The notes beneath the pieces are model-generated. The model saw only the letters and a list, made by a program, of their open reading frames with translations, had not been told where the DNA came from and did not search any database. A stretch of 64,000 bases of DNA from Thiosulfatihalobacter marinus. Lineage in GTDB: Bacteria > Pseudomonadota > Alphaproteobacteria > Rhodobacterales > Rhodobacteraceae. A program made the position numbers and the translations under genes. The stretch spans positions 248,001 through 312,000 of the forward strand of contig NZ_JAECRZ010000002.1 in assembly GCF_016019955.1 (NCBI RefSeq). The letters run 5' to 3'. Positions within the stretch are counted from its first letter, which is position 1; each line of letters opens with the position of its first letter. Positions 8,224-17,777 of this stretch are shown here, one piece after another.

Positions 8224-8922
8224 CTATGGCCATACAGTCGCAGGATAGACGATCTCAGATTGGCTGGCCTGATCCTTAAGATACAGGTTTCTTGACGGCA
8301 AGATGTGGCGTTCAACCAGGCGATCCAATTCCTCGCGATCGCCAACCCTTGCCGCCTCGATCATGGCCCTGTGTTCAGAGGCGGCCTGTTTTAACAGGTT
8401 GGGGTCGGCGATGCGATAAGATCTGATCGAGTTCGCGGCGGCGCCAACCTGTCGAATTGTTGTCGCAAGGAAGGGATTGCCGCATCGATCAAACAGGCAA
8501 TCGTGGAAAGCGTTATTGTGTTCGATCACATCCGCCAACCGCCCATCGGCGCAGGCGGCCTCGTGAGCATCCGCAAGGTCGGCCATCCTTGCAACTGTCT
8601 CGTCATCAAGCGGCAAGTTGATCTTTGAGATTGCAAGCCGGTGCAGTTCGGCACGAAACTCGTAGAGCGCCTTGACCTCGTCGCGAGTGTATTCCCGCAC
8701 ACGCGCGCCTTTGTTCTGACGGCGTTCGATCAGTCCGCGCTGTTCCAACTCATTCAGGGCCGAGCGCACGACATGACGCTTGGCTCTGAATTTTGCCATT
8801 AGCTCATCTTCGACCAGCCGTTCGCGTGGACGAATGCGCCCCAGAACGATCTCAAGTTCCAGATCATGTGTCACCTCGGCGAGGTTTGCGCTTGGTGCGT
8901 GTCGGGCCGTTTGCTTGGGCAC
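8224..8922 (-). CDS. GntR-family (FadR subfamily) transcriptional regulator
   Basis: 232 residues. The N-terminal winged helix-turn-helix (about residues 10-75) includes RERLVEDELMAKF and RSALNELEQRGLIERRQNKGARVRE. The C-terminal all-helical FCD ligand domain carries spaced His/Asp residues (HNNAFHDCLF, SEHRAMIEAA). GTG 8922 is the start, with GGAG about 8 bases upstream. It is the last gene of the minus-strand set, 3 bases after the decarboxylase remnant. It probably senses a sugar-acid intermediate and controls the divergent promoter region near 11.0 kb. It appears intact although its neighbours are broken. Confidence 0.83.
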   Translation of the reverse strand: MPKQTARHAPSANLAEVTHDLELEIVLGRIRPRERLVEDELMAKFRAKRHVVRSALNELEQRGLIERRQNKGARVREYTRDEVKALYEFRAELHRLAISKINLPLDDETVARMADLADAHEAACADGRLADVIEHNNAFHDCLFDRCGNPFLATTIRQVGAAANSIRSYRIADPNLLKQAASEHRAMIEAARVGDREELDRLVERHILPSRNLYLKDQASQSEIVYPATVWP

Positions 8923-8925
8923 GGA

Positions 8926-9154
8926 TCAGATCTCCAGGTTGAACGTCGAAATCAATTGCGCGGTCTGCGTCCCTGTCAGCACACGACTATTGACCGATGT
9001 GGTGTCGAGAGCAAGCCGGGCTGTCGCTTCCAGTTCTTCTATTGCATAAACAGCCTTTTCCAGCGTGGTCCCGGCCACGATCGGACCGTGGCTTGCCGGA
9101 ATGGCGGCCGAGGTCGTGCTGGGCAGATCTGCCAGTGCCTTACCCAATCCGGGG
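8926..9154 (-). pseudogene. Class II aldolase/decarboxylase (OtnC-like) 3' fragment
   Basis: Only about the last 75 residues remain. The frame reads PGLGKALADLP...SHGPIVAG, then LEKAVYAIEELEATARLAL, the C-terminal signature of class II aldolase/adducin proteins such as 3-oxo-tetronate-4-phosphate decarboxylase. The expected N-terminal two-thirds, with the HTH metal-binding residues, is absent. Near 9150-9160 the upstream sequence changes to the kinase gene in another frame, which implies a deletion that removed the start and catalytic half. Confidence 0.75.
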
Positions 9155-10061
9155 ATGTCAACAGAACCGGTTCAGAGCCCAGACGGGCGATGACCTCGGC
9201 AATCAGATCTTCGTCTCCAGCTGTGGTCCGCGCCAGCGGGTCAAGCCGGATCACTGCGCCGCCGGATTGCTCGTTCTGCGCCACTTGCGCCTGAGTCGCG
9301 CTGGAACAACTGCCGGAAATGATCAGGGCGGGCCCGTCCGATACGGTCCGAGGCACAGGCGTGCGCCGGGCCGGTTTCCTGTCCGACGCACCATAGGCCG
9401 CGGCCGCAAAGGCACTTCCGCCTGTCAGGAACGGCAGGTCGCCATAGTCCTGCCCAAGCCGGATCAGGTCATCCCAATCGGCCGCATCGGCGATGAAATG
9501 CGCGATGCCACTGGCGGCCTCGGCGCCGGTTTCGGCGCGACTGGCGGCAAGCCGTGCCACGGGTCTGGTGACTTGCGGCGTCAGAACGTTGACCAGATCG
9601 CCGTCGCGCATCGGGGGCAGCGGGTGATCCTTCATCGGGCTTTCCGCCAAGGGCACACCGTTTACAAACAGGGTGCTATCACGCACAACGCGCCCGTTTT
9701 CGGGAAACGCCGGACAATACAACGTATAGGGCGCGGTTAGGACCGCCATGAGAGCCTCGGCCACGGGGCCAATATTGCCGCGATCCGTACTGTCAAAGGT
9801 CGAACAGTACTTCCAATAGATGCGCGTGGCACCGGCGGCTTGCAAGCGGGACAGGGCATCGCGGGCTTGATCGCAGGCTTCGGTAACGGGAATTGTGCGG
9901 ATTTTCAGGGCGATAACGTGAACTCCGTCACCAGCCAAAGCGTCAGGCCCGGGTGGTCCGGTATGCAAGGTCACATCCGCGCGGGTGCGGGCCAGAAGAC
10001 CGCCGATGTCCGTAGCTCCGGTAAAATCATCGGCAATGATGCCGACCTTGTCGCTGGTCAC
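9155..10061 (-). pseudogene. Four-carbon acid sugar kinase (DUF1537, OtnK/OiaK-like), 3'-truncated
   Basis: The N-terminal about 303 residues are well preserved: GIIADDFTGATDIGG at the start, KYCSTFDSTDRGNIG, FLTGGSAFA, and the start of the C-terminal nucleotide-binding domain (ALIISGSCSSATQAQV). Family members are about 420 residues. After SEPVLLTS the frame enters the decarboxylase remnant out of register and ends at 9039, so the ATP-binding C-terminus is lost. Relatives phosphorylate 3-oxo-tetronate or 3-oxo-isoapionate. The upstream esterase gene overlaps its start by 4 bases. Confidence 0.8.
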
Positions 10062-10966
10062 GTGTCGTTCCTTTCCAGATGGTTTGAGATGGCCTCGATG
10101 GCCGACATGGCCTGTGGCAAATCGGGGAGATAGTGCAAAAACCCGTGTGTCATGCCTGCCCAGTCATGCCGGTCGACTGAGACTCCCAGATCGTGCAATT
10201 GCGCCTCGATATCGAGGCTGTCATCCCGCAATGGATCCAGCGCCGCGATATGAAGCTGCGTCGGTGGCAGGTTGATGTTTGGCAGGGTCGCAAAGTCGGC
10301 AAATGGTTGACCGGTTCCACCGTAGAAGCTCCAGAACTGTCGCATCTTCGCGGTCGACAGGCTGACCGGGCTGGACCCGAAAGCGACGTGGCTCTCGGTA
10401 TCAAACCGCGCCTGAAAGCAACCGTAGGCAAGTGTCAGACTTCGCGGAAAAACCGGTTGGCCATTCGCATGCAAACAGGCAAGGCCACCCAGCGCCAGAT
10501 TGGCCCCAGCGCTATCCCCGCCAAGGTGAAAGGGGCCGCGAAGCGCCACAAGCAACGCGGCGACATTCTTAACCGGGGCGGGATATGGGTGTTCGGGCGC
10601 CTGGCGCGGGTGCAATGCGATCACATCGCGGCGACAAAACTGTGAGAGTTCAGCAAACACGGCATGGTGCGTGGAGATAGAACCGATTGACCAGCCACCG
10701 CCGTGCATCCAGACCAGCGGCGGCGCGTCGGAATGGCACGACCGAAAGCGCTTCACTGGTCGCCCCACAAGGCGGGAAAGCGTGCTATCCTCGGCCAGAT
10801 CAAGCCACGGGCGAGGGGCATCGTTCCAGTACCGTTTGCCATCGATGGCATGCGCGCGCATGGCGCTTAGCTCCATGCTCCGCAAGGGTGGGGCTGCCGC
10901 TAGAATCTTCTGCAACTTGGGGTCAAGTGCATGTTCTGTTTTAGATTTTTCGCTCAAAGCGGTCAC
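10058..10966 (-). CDS. Alpha/beta hydrolase, HSL-type esterase
   Basis: About 302 residues from GTG 10966. It has the oxyanion-hole motif HGGGW near residue 87, the nucleophile elbow GDSAG near residue 148, and a C-terminal Asp/His pair (ALDPLRDD, GMTHGFLHY), so the catalytic triad looks complete. In-frame ATGs at 11020 and 11065 would add an AT-rich, cysteine-rich stretch unlike coding sequence here, so the shorter start is preferred; no start has a clear Shine-Dalgarno. It is the first gene of the minus-strand set and may remove acyl groups from the imported sugar. Confidence 0.75.
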   Translation of the reverse strand: MTALSEKSKTEHALDPKLQKILAAAPPLRSMELSAMRAHAIDGKRYWNDAPRPWLDLAEDSTLSRLVGRPVKRFRSCHSDAPPLVWMHGGGWSIGSISTHHAVFAELSQFCRRDVIALHPRQAPEHPYPAPVKNVAALLVALRGPFHLGGDSAGANLALGGLACLHANGQPVFPRSLTLAYGCFQARFDTESHVAFGSSPVSLSTAKMRQFWSFYGGTGQPFADFATLPNINLPPTQLHIAALDPLRDDSLDIEAQLHDLGVSVDRHDWAGMTHGFLHYLPDLPQAMSAIEAISNHLERNDT

Positions 10967-11020
10967 GCAAGTTTCGTGGAAAACGTATGTATGACAGGAA
11001 GTTAAGCAGAGGTTCTCCAT

Positions 11021-11069
11021 ATTATCAATAATTTTATTGACAGAATCCGAATTGCAAATCATCAATAAT
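11021..11069. promoter_or_regulatory. Two 12-bp near-palindromes in the divergent control region (possible GntR operators)
   Basis: ATTATCAATAAT at 11021-11032 and ATCATCAATAAT at 11058-11069 differ at one base and are 37 bases apart start to start. Each is a near-palindrome. They lie between the divergent esterase and binding-protein genes, and a TTGACA hexamer (11037-11042) sits between them, a candidate -35 for the plus-strand operon without a well-spaced -10. Position and shape suit operators for the FadR-type regulator encoded at 8224; this is inference. Confidence 0.45.
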
Positions 11070-11097
11070 CGGGAAATCTGTCATCAGGGAGGTCGAC

Positions 11098-12360
11098 ATG
11101 ACATTTCGCAACACGACGGCCGCAATTGCGGTTGCAGCGGGGCTGGCAGCGGGTGCTGTTCATGCACAGGAACTGACGCTTTGGTCCCATTGGGCGGATC
11201 AGGCTGCCAAGGTTGAATTCGTAGAAAGTGCCGCCAAGGCATTCGAAGAGGCCAACCCCGGCGTTACGGTCAAAATCAACTGGTATCAAAAAGAGCCGCT
11301 TTATGCCGCGTTGAAAACCGCGCTGACGGCGGGGCAGGGGCCGGACATTTTCTATGCCGAAACCAGCCAGACCGAGTACATGGCCAATGGCCTGGTGCTG
11401 GATCTCAAGGACAAGCTGAACTGGGACGCCATTGAACCCTGGGCCACCGAGGTTTGGGGCTATGAAGGCGGCGTTTACGGGTTCCCTCTGGAGGCCTGGA
11501 CCGTCGAAACCTATGTGAATACGGCTCTGGCCGAGAAGGCCGGCGTCGAAATTCCGGTTGAGGGTCTGGTTGGCGCTGCATTCGTTGATGTGGTCAAGAC
11601 AATCAAGGCCGCAGACATCACGCCGATGTCGCAAGGCGTGGGCGACCGACCCTATCCCGGCGCGTTCCTGACGCATGATATTCTGCTCAAAAAATTGGGC
11701 GCCGAAGATTACGCCAGCCTGCTGAAGGGCGGCGACGTAAAGTGGGATGACCCGCGTGTTCGTGAGGGGCTGGAATACGCCAAAGAGATCATCGATGCAG
11801 GGGCCTTCCCCGCGTCGTTCTCGTCGATCAAGCTGGGCGAGGCGCATCGTTACTTCCACACCTCACCGGGTGCGGTCATGCTGCAAATGGGTTCTTTCTA
11901 TCCCAGCCGCGCCTTTGCTGCGCCGGATGCCGGTGGTCAGCCTGACGGGTTTGATATCTCGATCAGCCACGGCCCGATCCCCGAAGGCGCTGCCTGTCCC
12001 AAGTGCAAGACCATCGCGGTTGGTGGCTCTTACGTGATCAATGCCGGCTCTGAACATGGCGATTTGGCGGCGGCGTTCCTGAACTCGATGGCGACGCCGG
12101 AAATGGGCAACAAATGGCTTGAGGCCAATCTGGTGCAGACCGGTATCAAGGCGGATCCGTCCAAGATCACGGGCGACAAAGCGGCCTATCTCCAAAAGCT
12201 CGCCGCTGCCAACGAAGGTGCAAGCTATACCTATGGTATCCCGGTGCAACAGATGCAGGGCACGCCGCGCGAAACCTTCACCCAGACCGTCAACCAAGCT
12301 TTCCCGGCTGGCCTGATCGGTGTGGATGAGGTGATCGACATGATGAGCAGCGCATACTAA
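11098..12360 (+). CDS. ABC transporter substrate-binding protein (sugar type, family 1), second system
   Basis: 420 residues with a clear signal peptide (MTFRNTTAAIAVAAGLAAGAVHAQE, cleavage after AHA-like VHA). GGGAGG at 11087-11092 sits 5 bases before ATG. The mature protein shows typical family-1 features: LTLWSHWADQAAK at the start, ALKTALTAGQGPDIFYAE, and FPLEAWTVETYVNT. It belongs with the permeases and the ATPase downstream. The context of an acid-sugar kinase, RraA-like and lactonase-like genes suggests a sugar acid, sugar or lactone ligand. Confidence 0.9.
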   Translation: MTFRNTTAAIAVAAGLAAGAVHAQELTLWSHWADQAAKVEFVESAAKAFEEANPGVTVKINWYQKEPLYAALKTALTAGQGPDIFYAETSQTEYMANGLVLDLKDKLNWDAIEPWATEVWGYEGGVYGFPLEAWTVETYVNTALAEKAGVEIPVEGLVGAAFVDVVKTIKAADITPMSQGVGDRPYPGAFLTHDILLKKLGAEDYASLLKGGDVKWDDPRVREGLEYAKEIIDAGAFPASFSSIKLGEAHRYFHTSPGAVMLQMGSFYPSRAFAAPDAGGQPDGFDISISHGPIPEGAACPKCKTIAVGGSYVINAGSEHGDLAAAFLNSMATPEMGNKWLEANLVQTGIKADPSKITGDKAAYLQKLAAANEGASYTYGIPVQQMQGTPRETFTQTVNQAFPAGLIGVDEVIDMMSSAY

Positions 12361-12372
12361 GCGCGCCAATCA

Positions 12373-12406
12373 ATGCGGGCCGGGCATCCTCTCGTCCGGC
12401 CCGCAT
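12373..12406 (+). terminator. Intercistronic stem-loop after the second binding-protein gene
   Basis: A perfect 11-bp stem, ATGCGGGCCGG (12373-12383) with CCGGCCCGCAT (12396-12406), and a 12-base loop lie 12 bases after the binding-protein stop and about 70 bases before the permease start. There is no T tract. It probably stabilises the upstream message or attenuates transcription into the permeases, as inferred for the hairpins at 2024-2082. Confidence 0.65.
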
Positions 12407-12474
12407 CTACGGGACACCCCAGACAAGGGCCGCTGCCCTTGCCCAGTCACCATTCACAAACCGGAATTCGCCCC

Positions 12475-13395
12475 GTGACCAACTCATCACCACCCGCGAA
12501 AAAGGAAAAGGATCACGCCAATCCGCTTGGTGCGATCACCACGTTCCTTTTGCCCGCACTTCTGATCTATGCCGCGTTTACCGCGCTGCCGGTTCTGCGG
12601 ACCTTCTACAACTCGACCCACCTGATCGTGCCCAACCGGCCGGCAGAATGGGTTGGCTTCACCCACTATGTCGAGCTATGGACTGACCGGATTTTCTGGA
12701 AGGCGGTCTGGAACACCCTGACCTGGGCGGCCGTGGCGCCGATCCTCGAGGTCACAATCGCGATCCTTCTGGCCTTGTGTCTTTATGCCAAGGTGCCGTT
12801 TTCACGTGTCCTGCGCGTGGCGTGGTTCACGCCGGTTCTGATGTCCTATGTCGTGGTCGGTATCCTTTGGATGTGGATCTACAACTATGAATGGGGCGCG
12901 CTGAACACGATGCTGCGCGGGCTGGGGCTGGAGAGCTGGGCGCAACCCTGGCTCGGCCATCCTGATACCGCGTTGGCGTCACTGATTGCTGTCACCACAT
13001 GGATGTGGACCGGGTTCAATATGGTCGTGATCCTTGCCGCCATGTCCTCGCTCCCCTCGGAGGTTCTGGAAGCTGCGGAACTCGACAATTGCGGCTGGTT
13101 CTCCAAGCTGTGGTTCGTCATCCTGCCGCTGATCCGTCCGACACTCCTCAACCTGATCGTGCTGAGTTTCATCGGCAAGATGAAGGTCTTCGACCTTGTT
13201 TGGGTCACGACACAAGGCAATCCCCTCTGGGCGACCGAGACCGTGTCCACCTATGTCTACAAACGTGCCTTTCAGTGGTCGACCTTCGACCTTGGATATC
13301 CCTCGACGATTGCGGTTGTCTGGTTCTTCATCGTCCTGTCCGGGGTGTTGGGGCTGACCTTCCTGTTCCGCCAAAAAGACAAGTTGGAATACTGA
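12475..13395 (+). CDS. ABC sugar transporter permease, MalF/UgpA type, second system
   Basis: 306 residues from GTG 12475 (VTNSSPPAKKEK then TM1). An earlier in-frame ATG at 12373 would translate the stem-loop region and is rejected. About six TM segments are present. The EAA loop is slightly divergent (VLEAAELDNCGWFSK), with Cys-Gly where DGA is usual. The stop overlaps the ATG of the next permease (TGATG at 13393-13397), so the two are coupled. Confidence 0.87.
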   Translation: MTNSSPPAKKEKDHANPLGAITTFLLPALLIYAAFTALPVLRTFYNSTHLIVPNRPAEWVGFTHYVELWTDRIFWKAVWNTLTWAAVAPILEVTIAILLALCLYAKVPFSRVLRVAWFTPVLMSYVVVGILWMWIYNYEWGALNTMLRGLGLESWAQPWLGHPDTALASLIAVTTWMWTGFNMVVILAAMSSLPSEVLEAAELDNCGWFSKLWFVILPLIRPTLLNLIVLSFIGKMKVFDLVWVTTQGNPLWATETVSTYVYKRAFQWSTFDLGYPSTIAVVWFFIVLSGVLGLTFLFRQKDKLEY

Positions 13396-14246
13396 TGAGC
13401 GCCGCATCCCAATCCCCCCGCATCAGCGCTTCGGGCCTGCGTATGGCCGCGTTGCTTCTGTTCATCGTGATCTACACCGCGTATTCGGCCGGACCCTTTG
13501 TCTGGGTTGCGTCGATGTCGCTGCGCACCACAACCGAGATCGCGGCCAATCCATATGCGCTGCCCTGGCCATGGCATTTCGACAAGTTCGCGAGCGCCTG
13601 GCTTGACAGCAACTATGACACTTACTTTTTCAACTCGGTGAGCATCGTTCTATCTGCGGTGGCCCTTTTGACCATCATCGGCGGCATGGCGGCACATTGC
13701 TTTGCGCGCTACAGGTTCCGGTTCAAGGGGGTTGTCTATTTCCTGATCTTCTCGACCATCATCTTTCCGCCACAGGTGACAGTGATCGGTCTGTTCCAGA
13801 TCATGGTGGACTATGGGCTATACAACAGCCGGATCGGGCTTGTTCTGGTCTATGTCTCGATCCAGCTGCCAGTGACGATCTATATCCTCGAAGCATTTTT
13901 CGCACGCATTCCCAAGGACTTGTTCGAAGCGGCGCGGATTGACGGATATTCGGAATGGGCGATTTTCTGGAAGATATCTCTGCCCGTCGCGCTGCCTGCA
14001 ATCTCGACCACGGTGATCCTGAACACGATCCTTTTGTGGAACGAGTTCCTCTATGCCGTCGTGCTGATCACCGAAGACGACAAACGCACCCTGCCTTTGG
14101 GCGTTTTGCGTTTCCTGGGCGATCAGCTCGAGGATGTCGGCATGATCGCCACCGGCCTGATGATCGCGATCGTACCGGTGGTGCTGATCTACGTGTTTTT
14201 CTCCGAGCGTCTCATCCAGGGGATGACCGCCGGAGCCGTGAAATAG
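13395..14246 (+). CDS. ABC sugar transporter permease, MalG/UgpE type, second system
   Basis: 283 residues with six predicted TM segments and the EAA motif LFEAARIDGYS near residue 178. The C-terminal LIQGMTAGAVK is almost identical to the MalG-type permease of the first locus. A long gene-internal extension upstream of 13395 in the same frame is only overlap with the preceding permease. It pairs with the 12475 product to form the membrane pore. Confidence 0.88.
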   Translation: MSAASQSPRISASGLRMAALLLFIVIYTAYSAGPFVWVASMSLRTTTEIAANPYALPWPWHFDKFASAWLDSNYDTYFFNSVSIVLSAVALLTIIGGMAAHCFARYRFRFKGVVYFLIFSTIIFPPQVTVIGLFQIMVDYGLYNSRIGLVLVYVSIQLPVTIYILEAFFARIPKDLFEAARIDGYSEWAIFWKISLPVALPAISTTVILNTILLWNEFLYAVVLITEDDKRTLPLGVLRFLGDQLEDVGMIATGLMIAIVPVVLIYVFFSERLIQGMTAGAVK

Positions 14247-14259
14247 AAAGACCAAACAC

Positions 14260-15347
<1,088 letters not shown>

Positions 15348-15351
<4 letters not shown>

Positions 15352-16031
15352 GCTTTGCAGACAAACTGACAGCCGCCCGTACCATCGCCCGCGCCAATCC
15401 GGATGACGTGGCTCATTTTGCCGACGCTCCGGTGGGCAATATCGTTGACGCGATTGGACGCACCGGCGCGATGGATCTGGCCATCAAACCGACCACTCAA
15501 GCGCAGACGTTTTCCGGCTCGGCACTCACCGTGAATGCCGGACCGCGTGACAATCTTGCGCCGTGGGCGGCGCTGCGACTGGCCCAGCCGGGTGACGTGA
15601 TGGTCATCGCGACCGGCGGCCACAAAGAGGCATCGGTGCTGGGTGATCTTCTGATCGGCATGGCCAAAAACGCCGGGATCGTTGCCATTGTGACCGATGG
15701 GGTGATCCGCGACATATCCGGCGCAAACGCGGTGGGTATCCCCGTCTTTGCCGCAGGTGTCAGTCCGAACTCGCCGCAGAAAAACGGCCCGGGCGCGGTC
15801 GGCCTGCCGATGGTAGCGGGCGGTGTTGCGATCAGTTCCGGCGACATTCTGTGCGGCGACGAAGACGGCGTTGTCGTGATCCCGTCGGGCCAGATCGCAC
15901 AGGCCAAATCCGCTCTGGCAGCCGTGCGCGAGAAAGAAGCCGCCATGGAGAAGGCCGTCGCCGCGGGTGCCACAGCGCCCGGCTGGATTGCCGACCTGCC
16001 GCTGGATCAAGTGTTCACTTTCGTTGACTGA
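15348..16031 (+). CDS. RraA-family protein (HMG/CHA aldolase-like lyase)
   Basis: 227 residues of the RraA/HMG-aldolase family, whose metal-dependent enzymes cleave 4-hydroxy-4-methyl-2-oxoglutarate-type acids to pyruvate, or decarboxylate oxaloacetate. Conserved elements include GDLLIGMAKNAG and the TDGVIRD motif, which supplies the Arg and Asp of the active site, and ISSGDILCGDEDGVVVIP. ATGA overlap with the transporter ATPase and operon position argue for a catabolic lyase rather than an RNase E regulator. The substrate is unknown. Confidence 0.8.
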
Positions 16032-16038
16032 GGCCGCC

Positions 16039-17010
16039 ATGACCCGAAATCTACGCGTGTTCTATAACTCGCTCGGCACACCCGAGATGTATGACCTTAT
16101 CCGCTCGCGGATGGGGGCAGGGCTGGAGCTTGTCACGCTGGACAGCGACGACGACGCCGAACGGTTTGCCAAGATCGCCGATTGCGAGGTTGCCATTGTC
16201 GCCGCCAAGCCGTTGACGGCTGAGGCGGTTGCGGCGGCGAAAAAGCTGGAACTCGTGCATCATCAGGGTGTTGGCTATCATGACACGGTTGCGACCGACG
16301 CCCTGACCGCGCGCGATATCCGTTTGGCATTGACACCCGAAGGGACAACGATTGGCGTGGCCGAACACACGCTTCTGCTGGCCTTGGGCGCGGCACGGCG
16401 CGCAGCGTTTGCCGATGCCGAGCTGCGGCAGGGCCGCTGGCACGTCAACGCCCTGCGCCCCGTGTCGGTCGAGCTGTTTGACAAGACCGTCGGCCTGATC
16501 GGGTTTGGCCGGATCGGGCAGGAAGCGGCCAAGCGGTTCAACGCGTTTGGCTGTCATTGTATTTCCTTTGATCCTGCGATGACGCCATCGCCCGACCTGC
16601 CCGCAAAAGCCGCGAGTTTTGAAGAGGTGGTTGAAACCTCGGACATCCTGACCCTGCATGTGCCCCTGTCTGCCAAGACCCAGCATCTGATCGGCGCGGA
16701 CGAGATTGCCCGAATGAAACAGGATGCGATCCTTGTGAACACCGCCCGTGGCGGCATCGTCGATGATGCGGCGCTTGCGTCTGCCCTGGCTTCGGGCAAA
16801 TTGCTTGCCGCAGGGCTGGATGTGTTCGAGGGCGAACCCATCAGCGCAGATCACGCGTTTTGCGGCTTGCCCAATGTCATGCTGACCCCGCATATTTCCG
16901 CCGGAACGCGCGACGCGATGGGGCATAAGATGACCGCCCTGTTCGCCAATCTGGCCCGCTTTCGGGCCGGAGAAGCGCTGAACAACGAAGTGGCTCTGGT
17001 GCCTGCATGA
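16039..17010 (+). CDS. D-isomer-specific 2-hydroxyacid dehydrogenase
   Basis: 323 residues. The NAD-binding fold has GFGRIGQEAAKRF near residue 157. The catalytic Arg (NTARGGIVDD), Glu (GLDVFEGEP) and His (LTPHISAGT) are all present. This family reduces 2-oxo acids such as glyoxylate or hydroxypyruvate, or oxidises D-2-hydroxy acids. ATG 16039 lies 7 bases after the RraA-like stop, and the amidohydrolase gene overlaps its stop, so it is part of the operon. Substrate specificity is not resolved. Confidence 0.87.
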   Translation: MTRNLRVFYNSLGTPEMYDLIRSRMGAGLELVTLDSDDDAERFAKIADCEVAIVAAKPLTAEAVAAAKKLELVHHQGVGYHDTVATDALTARDIRLALTPEGTTIGVAEHTLLLALGAARRAAFADAELRQGRWHVNALRPVSVELFDKTVGLIGFGRIGQEAAKRFNAFGCHCISFDPAMTPSPDLPAKAASFEEVVETSDILTLHVPLSAKTQHLIGADEIARMKQDAILVNTARGGIVDDAALASALASGKLLAAGLDVFEGEPISADHAFCGLPNVMLTPHISAGTRDAMGHKMTALFANLARFRAGEALNNEVALVPA

Positions 17011-17777
17011 TCGACACACATGTACATCTCTTGGACCCCTGGCGATATCCATATCCGTCGGGCAGCAAGGGCTATGCGCCGGGGCCAGATGAGGCAGGCT
17101 CGCTCGATGACCTGATAAGGGTCATGGATCGCCATGGCGTGGATCACGCCGTTCTGGTCGCGGCAAGTGTCTACGGACCCGACAACCAATCCATGCTCGA
17201 CGCTTACGCGTCTTTTTCGGACCGGTTCCGGATCATCGCTGGCATTGATATCCATGACTTGGCGGCAATTGACGCCCTTGCATCGACACCCGGAATCGTA
17301 GGCATCCGCCTGAACCTGACGGACGACAGGGCACAAAGTGATGCCACACAGTTGGCGAAGTTCCTCAACGCGGCATTGGCTTCGGGTTTGTGCGTAACAA
17401 TCCAAGCTTCGCCGATGGCTGCTCAACATGCGCTTCGGGACGCCGGTGAAGGACCGGTAATCCTTGATCATCTGGGCCGCCCTGATCTTGAGGGCGGAAT
17501 GGACACTTTAAGTGATATTGCCAAACGCCCGAACACATGGCTCAAGCTGTCCGGTGGGTTCCGCATCGCCGGTTCCAACTGGCCGGATGAATCTGATTTG
17601 ACGAGACGCGTTGTCGGCATGTTTCCGTCCGAGCGTCTGATCTGGGGGTCCGACTGGCCGTTTATCAATACAAGCGATGATCGCCCCGCGTATGCGCAAT
17701 GCCTTGCGTGGGCGTCGACCCTGTCGACCGCGGATTTTGCGAACAACGCGCGCAACCTGTTTTGGGGATCACCATGA
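17007..17777 (+). CDS. Amidohydrolase 2 family (COG3618) protein, lactonase-like
   Basis: 256 residues. It starts MIDTHVHLLDP (the HxH metal motif), continues with GIRLNL, VILDHLGRPDL (His) and ends with the catalytic Asp in IWGSDWPF. This is the pattern of the COG3618 group, which includes sugar-acid lactonases (fuconolactone, rhamnonolactone) and 2-pyrone-4,6-dicarboxylate hydrolase. Next to a sugar dehydrogenase, lactone hydrolysis is the most natural role. It is translationally coupled (ATGA) to both neighbours. Confidence 0.82.
   Translation: MIDTHVHLLDPWRYPYPSGSKGYAPGPDEAGSLDDLIRVMDRHGVDHAVLVAASVYGPDNQSMLDAYASFSDRFRIIAGIDIHDLAAIDALASTPGIVGIRLNLTDDRAQSDATQLAKFLNAALASGLCVTIQASPMAAQHALRDAGEGPVILDHLGRPDLEGGMDTLSDIAKRPNTWLKLSGGFRIAGSNWPDESDLTRRVVGMFPSERLIWGSDWPFINTSDDRPAYAQCLAWASTLSTADFANNARNLFWGSP

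Noticed and set aside
8010-8345. Small minus-strand open frame covering the IS3 right end and the end of the GntR gene
   Set aside because: It crosses the IS boundary and overlaps the regulator in another frame without any motif.
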